A stretch of 64,000 bases of DNA from Toxotes chatareus (taxonomy: Eukaryota; Chordata; Actinopteri; Toxotidae), in assembly GCA_016801885.1 (NCBI GenBank), contig CM028886.1:17511866-17575865 (forward strand). The letters run 5' to 3'. The notes beneath the pieces were generated by a model. The model did not search any database. It was not told where the DNA came from and saw only the letters and a program-made list of their open reading frames with translations. Both the position numbers and the translations under genes were made by a program. This document shows positions 42,632-56,100 of the stretch, one piece after another; position 1 is the first letter of the stretch, and each line of letters starts with the position of its first letter.

Positions 42632-45291
42632 CTACATGGCAAAAGTGGAGGTGCCATCAGAGGACCTGGACATGACTGAGCTTCTCCTGAAGAGGCTGTC
42701 TGAGAAGTCTCTGATAGGCAGAAACTTGTTGACAGGTATCCACTGATTCAGCAGATGCACGGCTCTTTTCATAAACTTCTGTCCAACAAAGGCGTATATG
42801 ATGGGGTTCAGACAGCAGTGAGTGTATGCAAGGGTCTCAGTAACTGTCAGTGACATCCTTAAATTGTTGTCGAATTCGCAGGTGTATGGCAATATACGCT
42901 TAAGCTGAAGAAAAGTCAAGAACATAGAAATGTTAAACGGAGCCCAGAACAGAAAAAAAACAATCATTATAGAGATGATCAGCCTGACAATGCGATGCCT
43001 TTTAGGACTCCTTATGCTCGCCAGTCTGGGGATGATCCTGGAGTAACAAACTACCATCACCAAGAAGGGCAACACGAGACCCAATATATTTGTTACAAGG
43101 ATGTTGTACAGCTTCGAGTCTTTGTCATCTGAGGCAGGATTACAACTCGGCCCGTCATGGTCATCTTTAACCTCAGTGTAGATAGCAGATGGTAGGGAGA
43201 CATACAAGCTCAGCATCCAGACAGTCAAGCTCACAAAGACGCCTACCCTCACAGTGCGATATCTTGCCACCCCGTGGGTGTGCAGGATGACCACGTAGCG
43301 GTCCACCGTCATGACCACCATGAAGAAAATGCTGCTGAAGAACCCAATGCTGTGGCAGGCAGAGATGAAACGGCACATAAAGCCTCCAAAAGTCCACTGA
43401 CTGACCACAGCATAGTGAGCGTAGAAGGGCAGCGTGACCACAAAGAGGAGGTCGGAGACAGCCAGGTTGAAGAGGCAGATGTCTGTCAAGTTGGTCTGTT
43501 TGCGGTGTTTCACCAGGACACACACCACCAGGCCATTACCTTGGCAGGACAAAAAAAAAAAAAACACATTACATCTGTCACATAACAACGCATCATACTA
43601 ACATATGTAAAGTAATGCTCCCTTTCTCCCTCTCTCTCTGTCTCTCTCATACTCACACATATTCCTGTCTTACTATCTTTGTGAGTGCACTCACTGACAC
43701 AATGCACTCCCTCCCCCCTCAACCTGACCTTAACCTTCACATCTGAATGAACTAACCCCAAACCTTACTCTACCCTGATTTAAACCTGATCCCTAAAACA
43801 AAGTCTTAACCCTCAAAGAGTCCTTCAGAGTTGTGAGGATAGGTCAAAATGTCCTCACAATGCTGGTTTCAAACCAAAATGTGTCCCCTCAAACCTAAAA
43901 AGACAGAGCACGCACACACACACACACACTCATAACAACAAACATACCTGCAAAGCCGACGATGAAAACCAAACTGTAAAAAATGGGCAGAAACACCTGG
44001 CCAAATTGCTTAAGCTCGCTGTGGCTGCATGGAGCGAAGCTTGAAATGTTTTCATCGTAGTAGTAGGATGAATAATCGTAAATTGTGGACATTGTGGTGA
44101 CGGTGGAATTTGTTCCATTATCTGCAGACAGATATATGTTTATATATTAATTTCATCATCTTGTACATTTTGATAGAATATAATACATTCAAACAGTCAG
44201 GTTGCCTCTAAACCTCAAAGAAAACTCTTTTTAAAAGATCTTTTTTTTTTTTTTTTGGATCTCAGACTATTTTCTTCAGAAGTTTCGAAACAAAGTTCCC
44301 AGAAAAGCTGCTGACCATGAGCTCTGTGCTTATTCATAGCTTACACATGGTAACTAACTAAATGTCACTTTTCCATTTTCAGTAAGTCTTCAGTATGCCA
44401 CTGTGTTGACATAAAGGTGGAAATCTTACAGATAGATATCCAGACAGAAGTTAAACCAAATGAATAAGACCAAAACTGCTTGCATAGATTGTTACTGCTG
44501 CAAGAAAAAGTATGTTCATTTGTAATTGGGGATGAATCTGCCCTCAAAGTCAGTTGATAATGAAGATTATAATGCCACCTGCTGGACTTCACAGGTCATT
44601 TATTTCCTTGTTGAAAACATTTATCAGGCCTATACATTAATTCACAAGAGGATGACAGAACACTGTTTTTAGGATGGGTCTTATTAGGGTGCTTATCCAT
44701 TGTCCAGCCAACAGTATGTCAGCTTGCTATATGAGCTACTGTCCATCATATCCCCGTTGATTTTGGCTTGCAATGATTGTTTTATTGTTTTATTGTATTT
44801 ATTTGATGTTGACTAATTTTTATAATTTTATCCTTTTTTTTTTTTTTTTTTTTTTTTTTACAATTGTTTCATTTAACATGTGAAATATAGTTTAGACACA
44901 TTTTTTGAGTCTTTGAAATTATCATTATGTTAATTCAGACTGCAAGTCAAAATACAGAAAACAATAGATACGTTAACTGTGTAGGTTACGTGTTTGATGA
45001 AAACAAATATAGAAAGAATACAGAAAGACCAATACTCTTTCTTTGTTTTCACAAAAAATGTAAAAAGGATTTAAAATATTGATAATGTTCCAAATGGAAA
45101 TGCAAAAGAAATAATGATGTATACTGCATAAAAGTATTTTAATTTTAATTGAAAATGGACATAAAACATAAAACTTACATTTAACCTAACAATCGCACAT
45201 TATTACACATATTTCTTTCAACAAGTCTACAAAACACTAGGTTAAATATTCCAAAATTTGTAAAGTCATCAAAAATACATTCACCTGACAT
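42632..45291 (-). CDS. chemokine receptor, XCR1/CX3CR1-like (7TM GPCR), gene 3 of array
   Basis: Three coding exons on the minus strand, 45285-45291 (ATG TCA G), 43948-44121 and 42632-43539, are in phase and give 362 residues. The N-terminus reads MSDNGTNSTVTTMSTIYDYS, with two N-glycosylation sequons and a Tyr-rich patch (YDYSSYYYDEN) suited to sulfation. Helices follow from VFLPIFYSLVFIVGFAGNGL. Loop 1 has QWTFGGFMC, the second disulfide Cys is in GPSCNPAS, the G-protein motif is DRYVVILH, and helix 7 reads AYTHCCLNPIIYAFVGQKF. The Ser-rich tail offers phosphorylation sites. Closest group from memory is XCR1/CX3CR1/CCR; exact identity is open. Confidence 0.88.
43690..43900. repeat. dispersed repeat with degenerate (TAACCC)-like units in receptor 3 intron
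   Basis: The intron between exons 2 and 3 of receptor 3 has many CCTTAACC/AACCCC-like units (about 43722-43815). They are followed by gtgaggataggtcaaaatg and tcctcacaatgctgg. This order is familiar from teleost introns, though I cannot check a repeat library. A (CA)n tract ends it at about 43912-43928. Confidence 0.45.
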
Positions 45292-46897
45292 GGTGAGATT
45301 TCAGTGATGCCCTTTCCAGTCAGGGAATGAGTGGCAGCAGATCAGGACTCCTTGATTTCCTTTGTCTGTTCTTTTGATCCTTTTGGACACGATGTCCTCA
45401 GATGCACAATGGTGAACTAACTCTCTCACAGTTAACAGTCCCCCAATAACCAGTAACACAGAAACAGAAGTGCAGATGTTGTTTCCTGTACGTCCCTAAG
45501 TGTGACTATGAGATGCTTATCAGGAGCCCACAGTTCACACTGCCTGAACTATAGAGAACCAAAATAACATAAAGACTGCCACATCACAGCAAAGCATGTT
45601 GCTGCCCATTTTATCGCAGACATTTCAGACTTTCACATCTCAGCCTCAACAAAACAACTGTTGATTTAAGCTGAAAGATTTATTCAAAACAGTAAAGAAT
45701 GTGTGATTTAAAAAAATGAGTTTCCGAAGGAAATCTCAAAGATGGCGTGATATCATGTTCAAAGATTTCAGTTTAGAGTGAAATGCAAGTACCACCAAAA
45801 GCCTATGCCTGAATTGGTGGTAACTGGTCTCTGTGTGATGGTATGGGACTGTGTCCTTTTTTAGACTACACGTATGTTTGTTCTGGTTTCTGCTGCTATT
45901 AAGACATTCTTCTTTGTCTTTGTCCTCTTTCTCATTTTTTGTTATTATTTTTATATAGTAATGCTGCCAATCTCTGCTGACCATACAGTATCTCACCTCA
46001 CCTCCTCAGCTTGTGGATTTTAAGTAAAATCTGGTCTATGAGTGACCTCTTGTGGCGCAAAATCGTATCTCAGTTGAGCAGAGAGGTGTAGCATATGGGC
46101 TTGTGATGGGAATTGTGGCTCTTTTAAGAGAGGCTGTTCTTATGCCTCGGTTCACTAAAAAGAGCTGGCTCTTTCGGCTCCCTACTGGCCCCTCAGATTT
46201 TTTTTGTTTCTTAAATTCATTACCAGTAAATTTATTATCCATACTACCTCTGCAATAACATGTAAATTTATAATCCCTGCAATTCCAGTTTACATTTACA
46301 CTGTCTGCTCTTTATCCACTGTAAATATCTTGTATATATTGTTTTGTATTGTTTTCTCTATTTTTATATTTTATTATATTTATTTATTTTAAATTTTTAA
46401 TTTGTCTTGTTTTGTCTTTTTTTTTTCGTCATGCTGCTCAATGTGCCTTAAATTGTCCTCTGGGAACAAATTGTATGTAAAATGATTTACTAATGTACAA
46501 AACATACATCATAATAAATGTTTATTATTTATATGGCTTAGTATATATCAGTGTAATTGAAATGCATCCAGTTTTTACTGTGTTTCCTGCGGTCACTCAT
46601 TTTCTGTTCTCTCTCTCTCTCTCTTTCTCTCGTTTCTCCCTGTGTCTGTAACCTCCGCTCCTCCCCCTCCTGCTCTGTGCGGACACACCTCACATCAGGT
46701 AGCGGCACCGGCTCCCAGGCAGGAGTCGGCTCCCATCGTTCACTTCCAAGAGCCGCCTCTAAGAGCCGTTTCGTTCGCGACCAACACATCATATGGGCAA
46801 AATAGCACAAAGCATGCCGGGAGAAACATGCCGAGAGAAGATTTGAATTCTCATCGTGGGATTTCTATGAGACATTATGCATCGAAGCTTTAACCCT

Positions 46898-46932
<35 letters not shown>

Positions 46933-48049
46933 AATAATGTAATTCTTATCAATAATAAAACATTGTATTGGATGTATATCACTTTCTGTTGAAAATCCTG
47001 CCTGATTTTTAATTTAACTACTGATTTTTTTGTCTGTATGTATCGCTCTATATTTGAGGTGCACTTGTGAATTCGTGCCGTCGCTCTCCAGCTGGCGCTC
47101 AGTGAATTCCCAATGATAATGATTGACGCGAGATCTGCTGACGAAGGCGGGCTGGAGAGAGATGCGTCAGGTTAGAAAGATGCAGCCAAAAAAGCACAGG
47201 AAACCGTCTATCCGTGCCTTCAGAATAAAAGAGTGGACGTTAGAATTTCTTAGCGCGACAGAATCAGTTCAGCAGCCCAACTTTGTGCTGTGTATCTTTG
47301 TATATAAATTTCATTTAAATAAAAATTTGCAATAAGACTGAAAGAAATATCTATCGGAGATGCAACGCCGGTTGTACGCTGTATCTTATTAGATAAAAGC
47401 CTAGTTTGTAGCTGCCACCCAATCAGGCGAGCTCTTAAAAGCTATATCTACGCATACCGGCTTGTCAAATATGGCAAAGGAGAGAGAGGGCAAAAACAAA
47501 AGATAACAAAATTCCATTTTGTAATTGACGCTTATTTTGAAACGCTATACCGGAAACTCTGTTTACTAATCCTACAGACTTGACAATGCTCGAGGGAAAA
47601 TCAGCCGGGGGGATACGAAGATTATATCAAGTGGATTTGTCAAGTAACTCAGTCCACGAGAATGACCCAGTAATATTGTTTTGACCAAAGTAAGTTTGAC
47701 TCGGTTGTACTGAACAGGCATCGCTTCGTGTGTCGTAGTTAGCCTCAGCGGGCACTTTGCGGGTCTTTTGTGCTTCAGGGCACACTGGACTGTCATCTCT
47801 GCGCGCTGTCACTTGTTGAACCCATTACAGAAATCGCAAAGTTGTTCTTTTCTTAACAAAAAAACAAGGCGTTTTGTTGGTTTACACATGTTAGACACCT
47901 CGACGGCAGAAAAAAAAGATTTAATTTTGATGTGGTAACTCGCAGGTGAGAGCCTAATGGATATCCATCGAGTTTAAGTGCAGCAGCGGATTTTGGGAGC
48001 CCAGCTTGAGCACTGCTCTCATCTGAAGTTGGATCTCGTAATCACTGCA
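45292..48049. other. intergenic and probable cobl promoter region
   Basis: The left part is upstream of receptor 3 (minus) and the right part upstream of cobl (plus), so the two genes are divergent. It holds GGCTCTTT-rich repeat blocks (46080-46190 and 46700-46775), a CT run at 46613-46630 and a (CAA)n tract at 46898-46931. From about 47,050 to 48,000 CpG dinucleotides become more frequent. A CCAAT box (cccaatcagg, about 47417-47426) lies some 630 bp before the cobl ATG. Confidence 0.5.
46898..46931. repeat. (CAA)n microsatellite
   Basis: About eleven consecutive CAA units run into ATAATAAT. It is a simple trinucleotide repeat in non-coding sequence. Confidence 0.9.
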
Positions 48050-48078
48050 ATGACGGAGTCCTCAAAACCGCCTTTAGG
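48050..48078 (+). CDS. cobl: cobl first coding exon
   Basis: ATG ACG GAG TCC TCA AAA CCG CCT TTA GG is followed by gtaagt, a consensus donor. The two trailing bases complete a Gly codon with the first base of the exon at 59909, giving PPLGRMKARAP. This resembles the start of mammalian COBL, where a PPTGR-like sequence precedes MKARAPPPP. It is too short to be found by ORF length. Confidence 0.75.
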
Positions 48079-50155
48079 GTAAGTCCTTCAAAAAACAATG
48101 TCCGGCTCATTAATGGACTTGAACGTTTATATTCATCGTCTGATGGTTTTTCCTACCTTAAAATAGACTTTCTTGACAATTTTGACTGAAATGCAATCTT
48201 AAATCTAGAATTTGTTGTCCTCATTAGGCTTTATGCCTAGTGTAAACATCCATAACTTACTAATAGTGTGTAGTTCATTGCATCAGTTCAGAAACAGTAT
48301 TTGTCAGTGGTCTGGCTGTGTGTTACAGGGTTCCCATTAATGTGTGTTTTTCTTGATAACAGTATTTCATTGGACAGTGAAGTAACTGCAGAATTAATTG
48401 GTATACGCTGAGATGCATCCCCAAGTCTGCCTTTTCCAAATGCGTATGAGGCCCACAGTCACATAAGCAACACATGTGGCCTATAGTCAGTAGTGACAAC
48501 AGAGAGTGTTCCAGCAGAAAGACCACTTTGCTCCCCATTCACCTACCGTCTCTTTGCCACACACAGATAGTAAGTGTGAGTGCCTCTGAAGCAAAGCGTA
48601 ATGCAACAATAGTCGGTTGCTACAGGAGAGAAAGCGACAAGACCTTTTTCAGGGGGAATAACAACAACAACAGCAGCAACAACTGTGGGTGCTGTCCACA
48701 GTGTGCCTCTAATTGTGATGTATGGGGCGTGTCCGCTGGCTGGACCCTTGTGTTGCTGCCACAGCCACCTGAATATTAGTACAGGCCTTTTTTTCACGAG
48801 AGATATTTTGATGTCACAGTAGTGAAGGGACAAATGCAAATAGTAGGATTAATGATGGCTTAAGTCCATTTAGCTGCTTCATTTTCATGGCCCTGGTATC
48901 TTATTTGCTGTCACACTGACATTTTTCACCCAGGCACTTGCAAACAATGTCACCTGATCACTTCTTCAAATAATCCTGTTTCATCACTTAAATTTGAATG
49001 CCAAAATATACTGCTGTTGAGGGCAGTGTCCATACAGTACTGATTGTCTGACTGCAGTTCTGTGTCAGAGGTAAAACAGCCTTTTGTGTGTCATTGTGGT
49101 GCAGAGAGGTAAGGGTAGATGTTTTCTATCCTAAATGAAGTTTTGATAGTTCACAGTCAAGGTGCAAGTTTTCATTAAGTCTTTGTGCTAAGTTATCTGG
49201 TAATTTTTCTTGATTTCTCATTGATGGAAGGGGCGTGAGATAAAAGGGGGCTGCGGCCTCAGTTTTTAATAATTTGCAGTTACATTGGACACAGTTCAGC
49301 TGATTATCAAAATGGTTTTCACTGATTTATCTGGAATTTTTTAACAGCAAAGTTGAAGTTAGAGTTGGGGTGTCTTCATGAGCAGCTCACTGGCCAGGTA
49401 TGACTCTGCATCAGCATCATTATATGCTACTTGGGTGCAAATTATGATAATTGCTGTGTATGAGAGAGCCAAAATGCTGCTGACTTTATCAGCTCTGAGC
49501 TCAGCGTTGTAATTATTGTTTTAAGATGGGATTTCTGTGTGTCACACCTTTTATCCATCATGTGCTAGCTCTTCAGGAACAATAAATTATCTAGACGATA
49601 GGTGTGTGGGAAAAACCTCAACAGCGGTGTAGTGCAGATGTACAGTTAAACATGGGTGTTCTTCAGTGGCAACACGAGCAGGGTGTGATACTGTTCGAAA
49701 GAGAGTTGATGAGGTGAATAAAGGTTCGGTCTGGTTTTCTTCTGGTCTTTCAAGCAAAGGCCCCTTTAACCAGATACTCTTTACTACAGTGATTTCAGAC
49801 ACTCAGGAGCTTTTGGGCCAAATTACAAAGTAGTCTGGTCACAGAGTCAGCTGGCAGTGGAACCACTTGCCTTTTTACCAGGTCAGCGTGTGACATTTCT
49901 GTCCATGTAAATTACCATGACAACTCCCTTTGTTTTGGGATCTCTCTTTCGTCATCACGCAGGGAGTAGAAGCTTTACTGCATAGCAGAGTCCTAATGAA
50001 AGACAGCTCATAAAACAACAATAACACACTCAACGCTCACACACACACACATGCGCACACAGCTTGGTCCCTGAGCAGACAAATGAGAAAGGAAGAGACT
50101 GCTCCTTTGAAGGAAGAGAAATTTGTTTGTACCTGGCCATTGAAATCTGAGCTGT

Positions 50156-50192
<37 letters not shown>

Positions 50193-53100
50193 TGTGTGGG
50201 TGCATGTGAATGTGTGTCAAGTCTGTGTGTGTACTTTAGGAGTGGTGGAAGGACAGCCTGAATGAAGCCTTAGTTCTGAGCTTCATCACCCTGTAATTAA
50301 GAATGGACAAAAGGCAACTTCCTTCCCTCCCAGAGACTAAATGAACGCTGACTTCTCACAGTGCACTGAGATTAATCTGATCTCAGTGCCCAAAACATGG
50401 CAGCACCTAAGACAAAATTACATTTTTCTTTTTACCAGGACTTATATATATATATTTTTTTTATATAATATTTTTGTGTCACATGGATTGGCTCTGAATG
50501 GCTTTGGTGTGGAGCATGTTAATTGCATCTAGGCTAGAGTAGTTTCAGACCATATAGAAGTCTGGATACATAACAGTCTTAATTGGCACACTGGCGCTTT
50601 CCTCTACACGTCTGGACTTGGTTTGTTTATGTGTGTCTATAAGTGCTTGTTTGTGTCATGAGTGAGCTTTGGTCCAGAAGCCTATGATTAATGTGGTTTT
50701 GTTACATGACTTAATTTTGGTAACCGCTCTCATAGAAGCAATAAGAAAGCAACAGGCTAATATAAATAAACAGAGGAAGAATTAAAAGGGAACTGCTCAA
50801 AAAAAAGTTTACAGTGTTTTTCAGGAACAGCTTTGACTTTTTGTATTTTTAAAATCTTCAAAGCATTTTAACGAGCTCTTATAGGTTTCATAGACTTTTC
50901 TTGTTTTCTGTCCGTCTTTATGATTGAGACACAATCATGTGTGACGTCAGAACCTTGGGAGTTTTTCCTTGGTCACATGGCTCAGTCCCTGGTGATGATG
51001 AACCACCCACAGCCTTGCTTTGATTAACGCATTTGTTGCCATTTATCACCACAGAGGCTTGGCGCATTTCTTATTTCTTGATTTTGCCTTTAAGTGCCTC
51101 ATGAAGTGCAAAGAATAGAAAAATAATCAAGCCCCACCAACCTCAAAATCCTGATTTGGGCAGCCATCTACCTCACTGTTGGTAGGTCACACGTTTCTTT
51201 TTCAATGCATCTGTTGTTTGTGAAGGACTTTTTTTCTGTGACTGTTCAGTTTTAAAACGCACCCACAGGAAGACTGGGTTGACAGATTTTTACAGATAAA
51301 TACAGTATGGGATTACAAATAACTGTCCATTTACTCTCAGCACACACCCAGAGATAATTATCGGCTACGGACTGTCCTGTTTGTGTGTACATGCAAGCCT
51401 GTGTGCACTCATGAGCACTGTGTATGGAGGGAGATCAACACCAGTTGCTTGCTGCAGTGTAAATGCTCATTAAATGGAAGCTGTGCCTGGTGGACTTAAA
51501 TGTCACTCTCATCCTTTGCATAGTATCTGCCATGTGTGTCTGTCAGTCCACACACTTAATGCTATCCCTCAGTACTGTGTTTTTTTCCCTGTGGTGGTCT
51601 CAGATGATGGGAGATATTTAGACTGATGCAGACACATCCTCCCCAAGCTACACACCCTTCACAAAATATACTCTATTTAGAAGTTTAAGGTTTGTGTGGT
51701 CAGCTGCGAGCTCTGCACTGCTGACTAAGGGAGTTCCCTCTTTTTCTCTTTTGCTGAAAGGCTATACTGTACGCACTTTCAGCAAAGAGGAAAATGTTTA
51801 GTGTATTTGGTCACATCTGGATACTTAAGGTTATTTTTATGACAGGTTAAATTTAACTTCTGTGAAATCTGAGAGAGGCGAGTGAGAGGCTGTGCGTTGT
51901 TGGCAGAGCTACAGTGTCTGGCGATATCTGCATCCATTTCACAGACCATCCTGTTTTAAATAGAGAGGGTGTGGATGCAGCGCTTCCACAGGCTTGTTCT
52001 GTAAGGATAGAGGCTTGACCAAAGTACACACTGACACTGAGCATATTAAATCACAAGCCCTGACTGATTGACTGACTGATAAAGCCTGTGGTCATGTGTA
52101 TGTATTTTTAGCCCTGTGAACATGCCGAACACCTGAGATGAAATAGTTTACTTCTTAATTAAGTGCTGAAAGTGCTGCTGTTATTCACAGTGTATGAGAA
52201 CTCAGAATCTTTGATTAATCTGCATGGCATTAACAATTACAGCAATGTCTGTTGTGACTAATGTTCCAAGTATTGGTTTATTATGAGACCAGAAGTAGTA
52301 GGATGTAATAAATGGTTCCTTGATCTGTGCACAATCAAAGCAGCATTGGCTCTCTGAATATATTTCCTCCAGAGCCATGCCGTGATACATTGGGAACATT
52401 TGAGACATCTAGACTGGCTGTATTTATAGACTGTTGTGCTCCTTAGGCTCGACCACATTATCCAACCTATTTTCACCCATTTGCCACCCCTTTTCAGTGC
52501 AGCAGACAACAACAACAACGACAACAACAACATAAAAGCAAACTACTGCCTGCGTCAAGAATTTACAGTAGACAGTATGTGCCTGTATCATGCAGCTGTT
52601 ATGGGCTGCTCGGATTTATTTCTGGAAGCCTGCTGTCATATGTTAGTCGCTGTGGTATGTGGGTTTGTCAGGGAGGAAGACAGACGGACTGCATGTGTGT
52701 GTGTAGAGATGGGACAAACTCTTCTAACACCAACTGACGTGCCATAGCTGTGGTATCGCCTGATAAGGTCAAGGTGCTGGAGTACACTTTTCTGCGCACA
52801 AGCTGGGAAATCTTTTGCACAATTTTAACCGTTTAACACACACTGCTGCTAGCTTCTGTCTCGAGTGGAGGGAAACCAAAGTATAACCGTTCTGTGCCAC
52901 CATATCAGTAACTTAGCAACAAGTTTAATATTTTAAGAAATGATTACTAAACTATCAGATAGAGTGTCTTTATATTAAAACAATCTAAAAAAGTTATTTA
53001 TTTTCCTATTAACTGATGGTATGGTAAAAACAGCAAGCTTGTGACTTTTATAAAATTCCAAAAAAGAAATATACCTTCATTTATTCTGCAAAAACTGAAT

Positions 53101-56100
53101 TCAGTGGTTAAGACCTAAAACCCACGAGTTTACAGTAGCTTTTCATTGATTTGTGTCATGCTTCTTTTCCAAGTCAAAGGGTTCTGGGGTAACAATGTCC
53201 GTAACGTAAGTGTTTTTCTTCTTGTCTCTCCAGCAGGAGCTTTGTCTAATTGAACAAGCAGCTTAGGGAATAGAGAACAGACTAATTGTTATTTCCTGCT
53301 GTTCTGCTTCTACATTCCATCTCTCCCTCTTTTCTTCTCTAATGTTGAACTCCACCCATCTACCCTTTTCTATTCCCTTTATTTTTGCACTCCAGCCATA
53401 TGGAGTTTTGTGCCACCTGAGATTCCCTCATCCCTCCTACCAACTGTCATCACCCAGTCTTCCCTTTTTCCTTCCATTCTTTCTCTGCTGTGAGCCTGTT
53501 TGTGACCCAGGAGCTTTATGTTTACTGGACCCAGAGCTTATGTCCACCTATAAAAAAAAAAGAGGAATTAAAATGCTTATGTGACTCAGCAGTTGATTCA
53601 TTTATCTCCCCTGTAATAATTTGATTCTGAAGTTAGAATATTATTTCATTGGGAAAAAGCACAGAAAACATGGGATTTAGATGTCAAAGGATTGAGAACA
53701 TTAGTAGCATAGATCAAAGCTGATAGCCTTGGGCTGCAAAAGGAATTATCTCATTACAGAGTGCTGAGCTGCCTTATTTTACACCAACCTGTTTTTTCCA
53801 TGGCTGTCCAGGAATATACAACTATTTGATTTCTTGTCTTTTTAAATTTTGTTTAATGTCCACTATTGGTGTCACTCAATAAATCCACCTTAGTCAATAA
53901 AGGATGGCAGGAGATAACAGAGGAAATAGGCTTGAAACAACTGAGATGTTTAGGAGAGGTTGGAAATACTTTTTAGTTTAGGTCTACGGAAGTGTCAATC
54001 ATATTTGGTCAAATAAGGTCTTGAACGGGAAGACAGACATGTTTTTTCCAGCTGTGCAGACAGTAGGGTGAGTTGGCTTCCTGCTCCTATTTTTGGCGAA
54101 TTATTGTTGTCCTGGAACATGTCTCGTTTTGAAACTGTTAGAGCATGCCTCTGTGTCACTGGTCGCAAGTGGACAAGCTGACTACATGTGTCAGTGGAGA
54201 AGAGCAGAGGACAGGAGGGAGGAGGAGACGGTAGGTAGGGTGGGGTGCTGTTACAGTAAGTGGACTTCTCTCTCTTTCAAGTGGGTGTGAAATAGATACT
54301 CCAGGATCACTGGTTGCTGACTCAACCTGAGGTCACTGCAGTATGTCCTGGAGGTAAAAACCTTTAAATAACTATAAAGTGTGTAAGCAACCTAATTGAT
54401 CCCAATGAGTAACAACTCATTTAGCACCTGAGGTGTGGTGTTGTCCTTTTATCTCCCATGGGTTATTATGCTACTGTTACTCTGCACTCCTGTGTAACAG
54501 ATTGTGCCGAGCTCTAACCTGGTTCTTTTAGAGAAGCTGTCACACGATAATAAGGGTAAACCAGGTTGCACGCGACCTGATAAACCATTTCAACACTGAA
54601 ATATTCTTATTTTCAATTCTTATTATTGGCTAAGTGGATAAAATAAGTACATTACAGTAGGTGTTTAGACAGTTCGTGGACTTCATGCAAACTAACATGG
54701 AAAAACAGGAAAACAATGCATGTATTCACACATGCCACATTTTTAAATGTTCATCCCTGATTCCTTTTGATATTTGATTACCTTGCACGCCAAGCAAATT
54801 AGAGATGCATCAAAGATTATTTCTGTTTTTCTATAATAACTACTGACATCTCCAAAATATCAAAGTAATTTTAAACTTAAAACTGTCTAGAGAAGGCAGA
54901 GTTTTAAACATAAATAAGTCTGCAGTCTGTACTTCACTGTGTTGTTGTAATTTTTTGCATCTTTTACTTGGCTGTGGTAGGCTGTAGGCTGTGGTGGGCC
55001 ACTAGTGTGAATTCATAGGGTCAGACTGGTGTTATCAGTGAGACAGTTTACATGGCATTGCAGTGGGTGGAGGCTTTAACTGCATGGTTGGTAATATGAG
55101 CATCAAGGCATATGCTGAATTAGATGGTTGTGTGCCTAGCAACTGCAAACAAATGCTTTCCTGGACTCGTATGACTCCAGTGCTCGCTTCTAAAACAGAA
55201 AATCTTTCTGTCTTTTCTTTGCCTTGTGTCCTCGTACATTTCTGTTTCTGTTTCTCTGTCTCTGGGTCACTCACCCTTTGTCTGCATGTGCCCAAAATGC
55301 ACAGCTGCTGTTAAACTGAGGTCTGCTCTCTTCTGTAGTCAAGTGGTGTAAATATAGGTTACCATGGGGACACCATGACACCCAAGGGGTATGCTGGTTA
55401 GGTAGCAGGACAGAGTGTGTGTGTGTGTGTGTGTGTGTTCAGAGAGTGAGGGGAGTGGCTGAGGGTCCAGGATGTGTATCGTTAATGCTGTGTCCAAAGC
55501 ACAACAGGAGGTGAGAACTCAAGTGTGTACACAGACAAGTGTGGTTGTGGCTCCAGTGTGCATGTGTGAGTACTTAAATGAGAGTGGGTGGGTGAGTTCT
55601 TGAAGTGGCACTCATGCTTACTTTGTTGATGTTTGTACTCTACACTGATGCGTCTCCCAAGCAGAGTGACTTACTTTTAAAGTACCACTACTAAACTTTG
55701 TATAGGATTTTTGGGTTCAGTGATTTGCCCAAGGATGGATGGAACTGAACTACTGCTGCCTATTTAGATCTCAGTCTAACTGTCATTAAAGCCACTGATA
55801 GGATACCAGGTAGATGCTCAGTGGAGTTTCACTAAGCTAACTAAAATGTTTTAGGAATTCACACGACAGTCCAACAACTGCTTTGAACACATAGCTGGAC
55901 ATCTGTTTGGCAGGACAGATTAGATCTGAAACACCAGGCGTCCCCTAACTTTTAGAAAAGGATACATAATGCCAATAGTGTGTATTGAAGACAGTGTTTG
56001 GTAGAGTCCTTTTGCTTGTCAAAGGAAAGGCCTTGTAGTGCAGTTGAAATCTTGTCTTATGCAGTGTTATGTTAAACAATATAACAGGTGGCCTTTTTTT

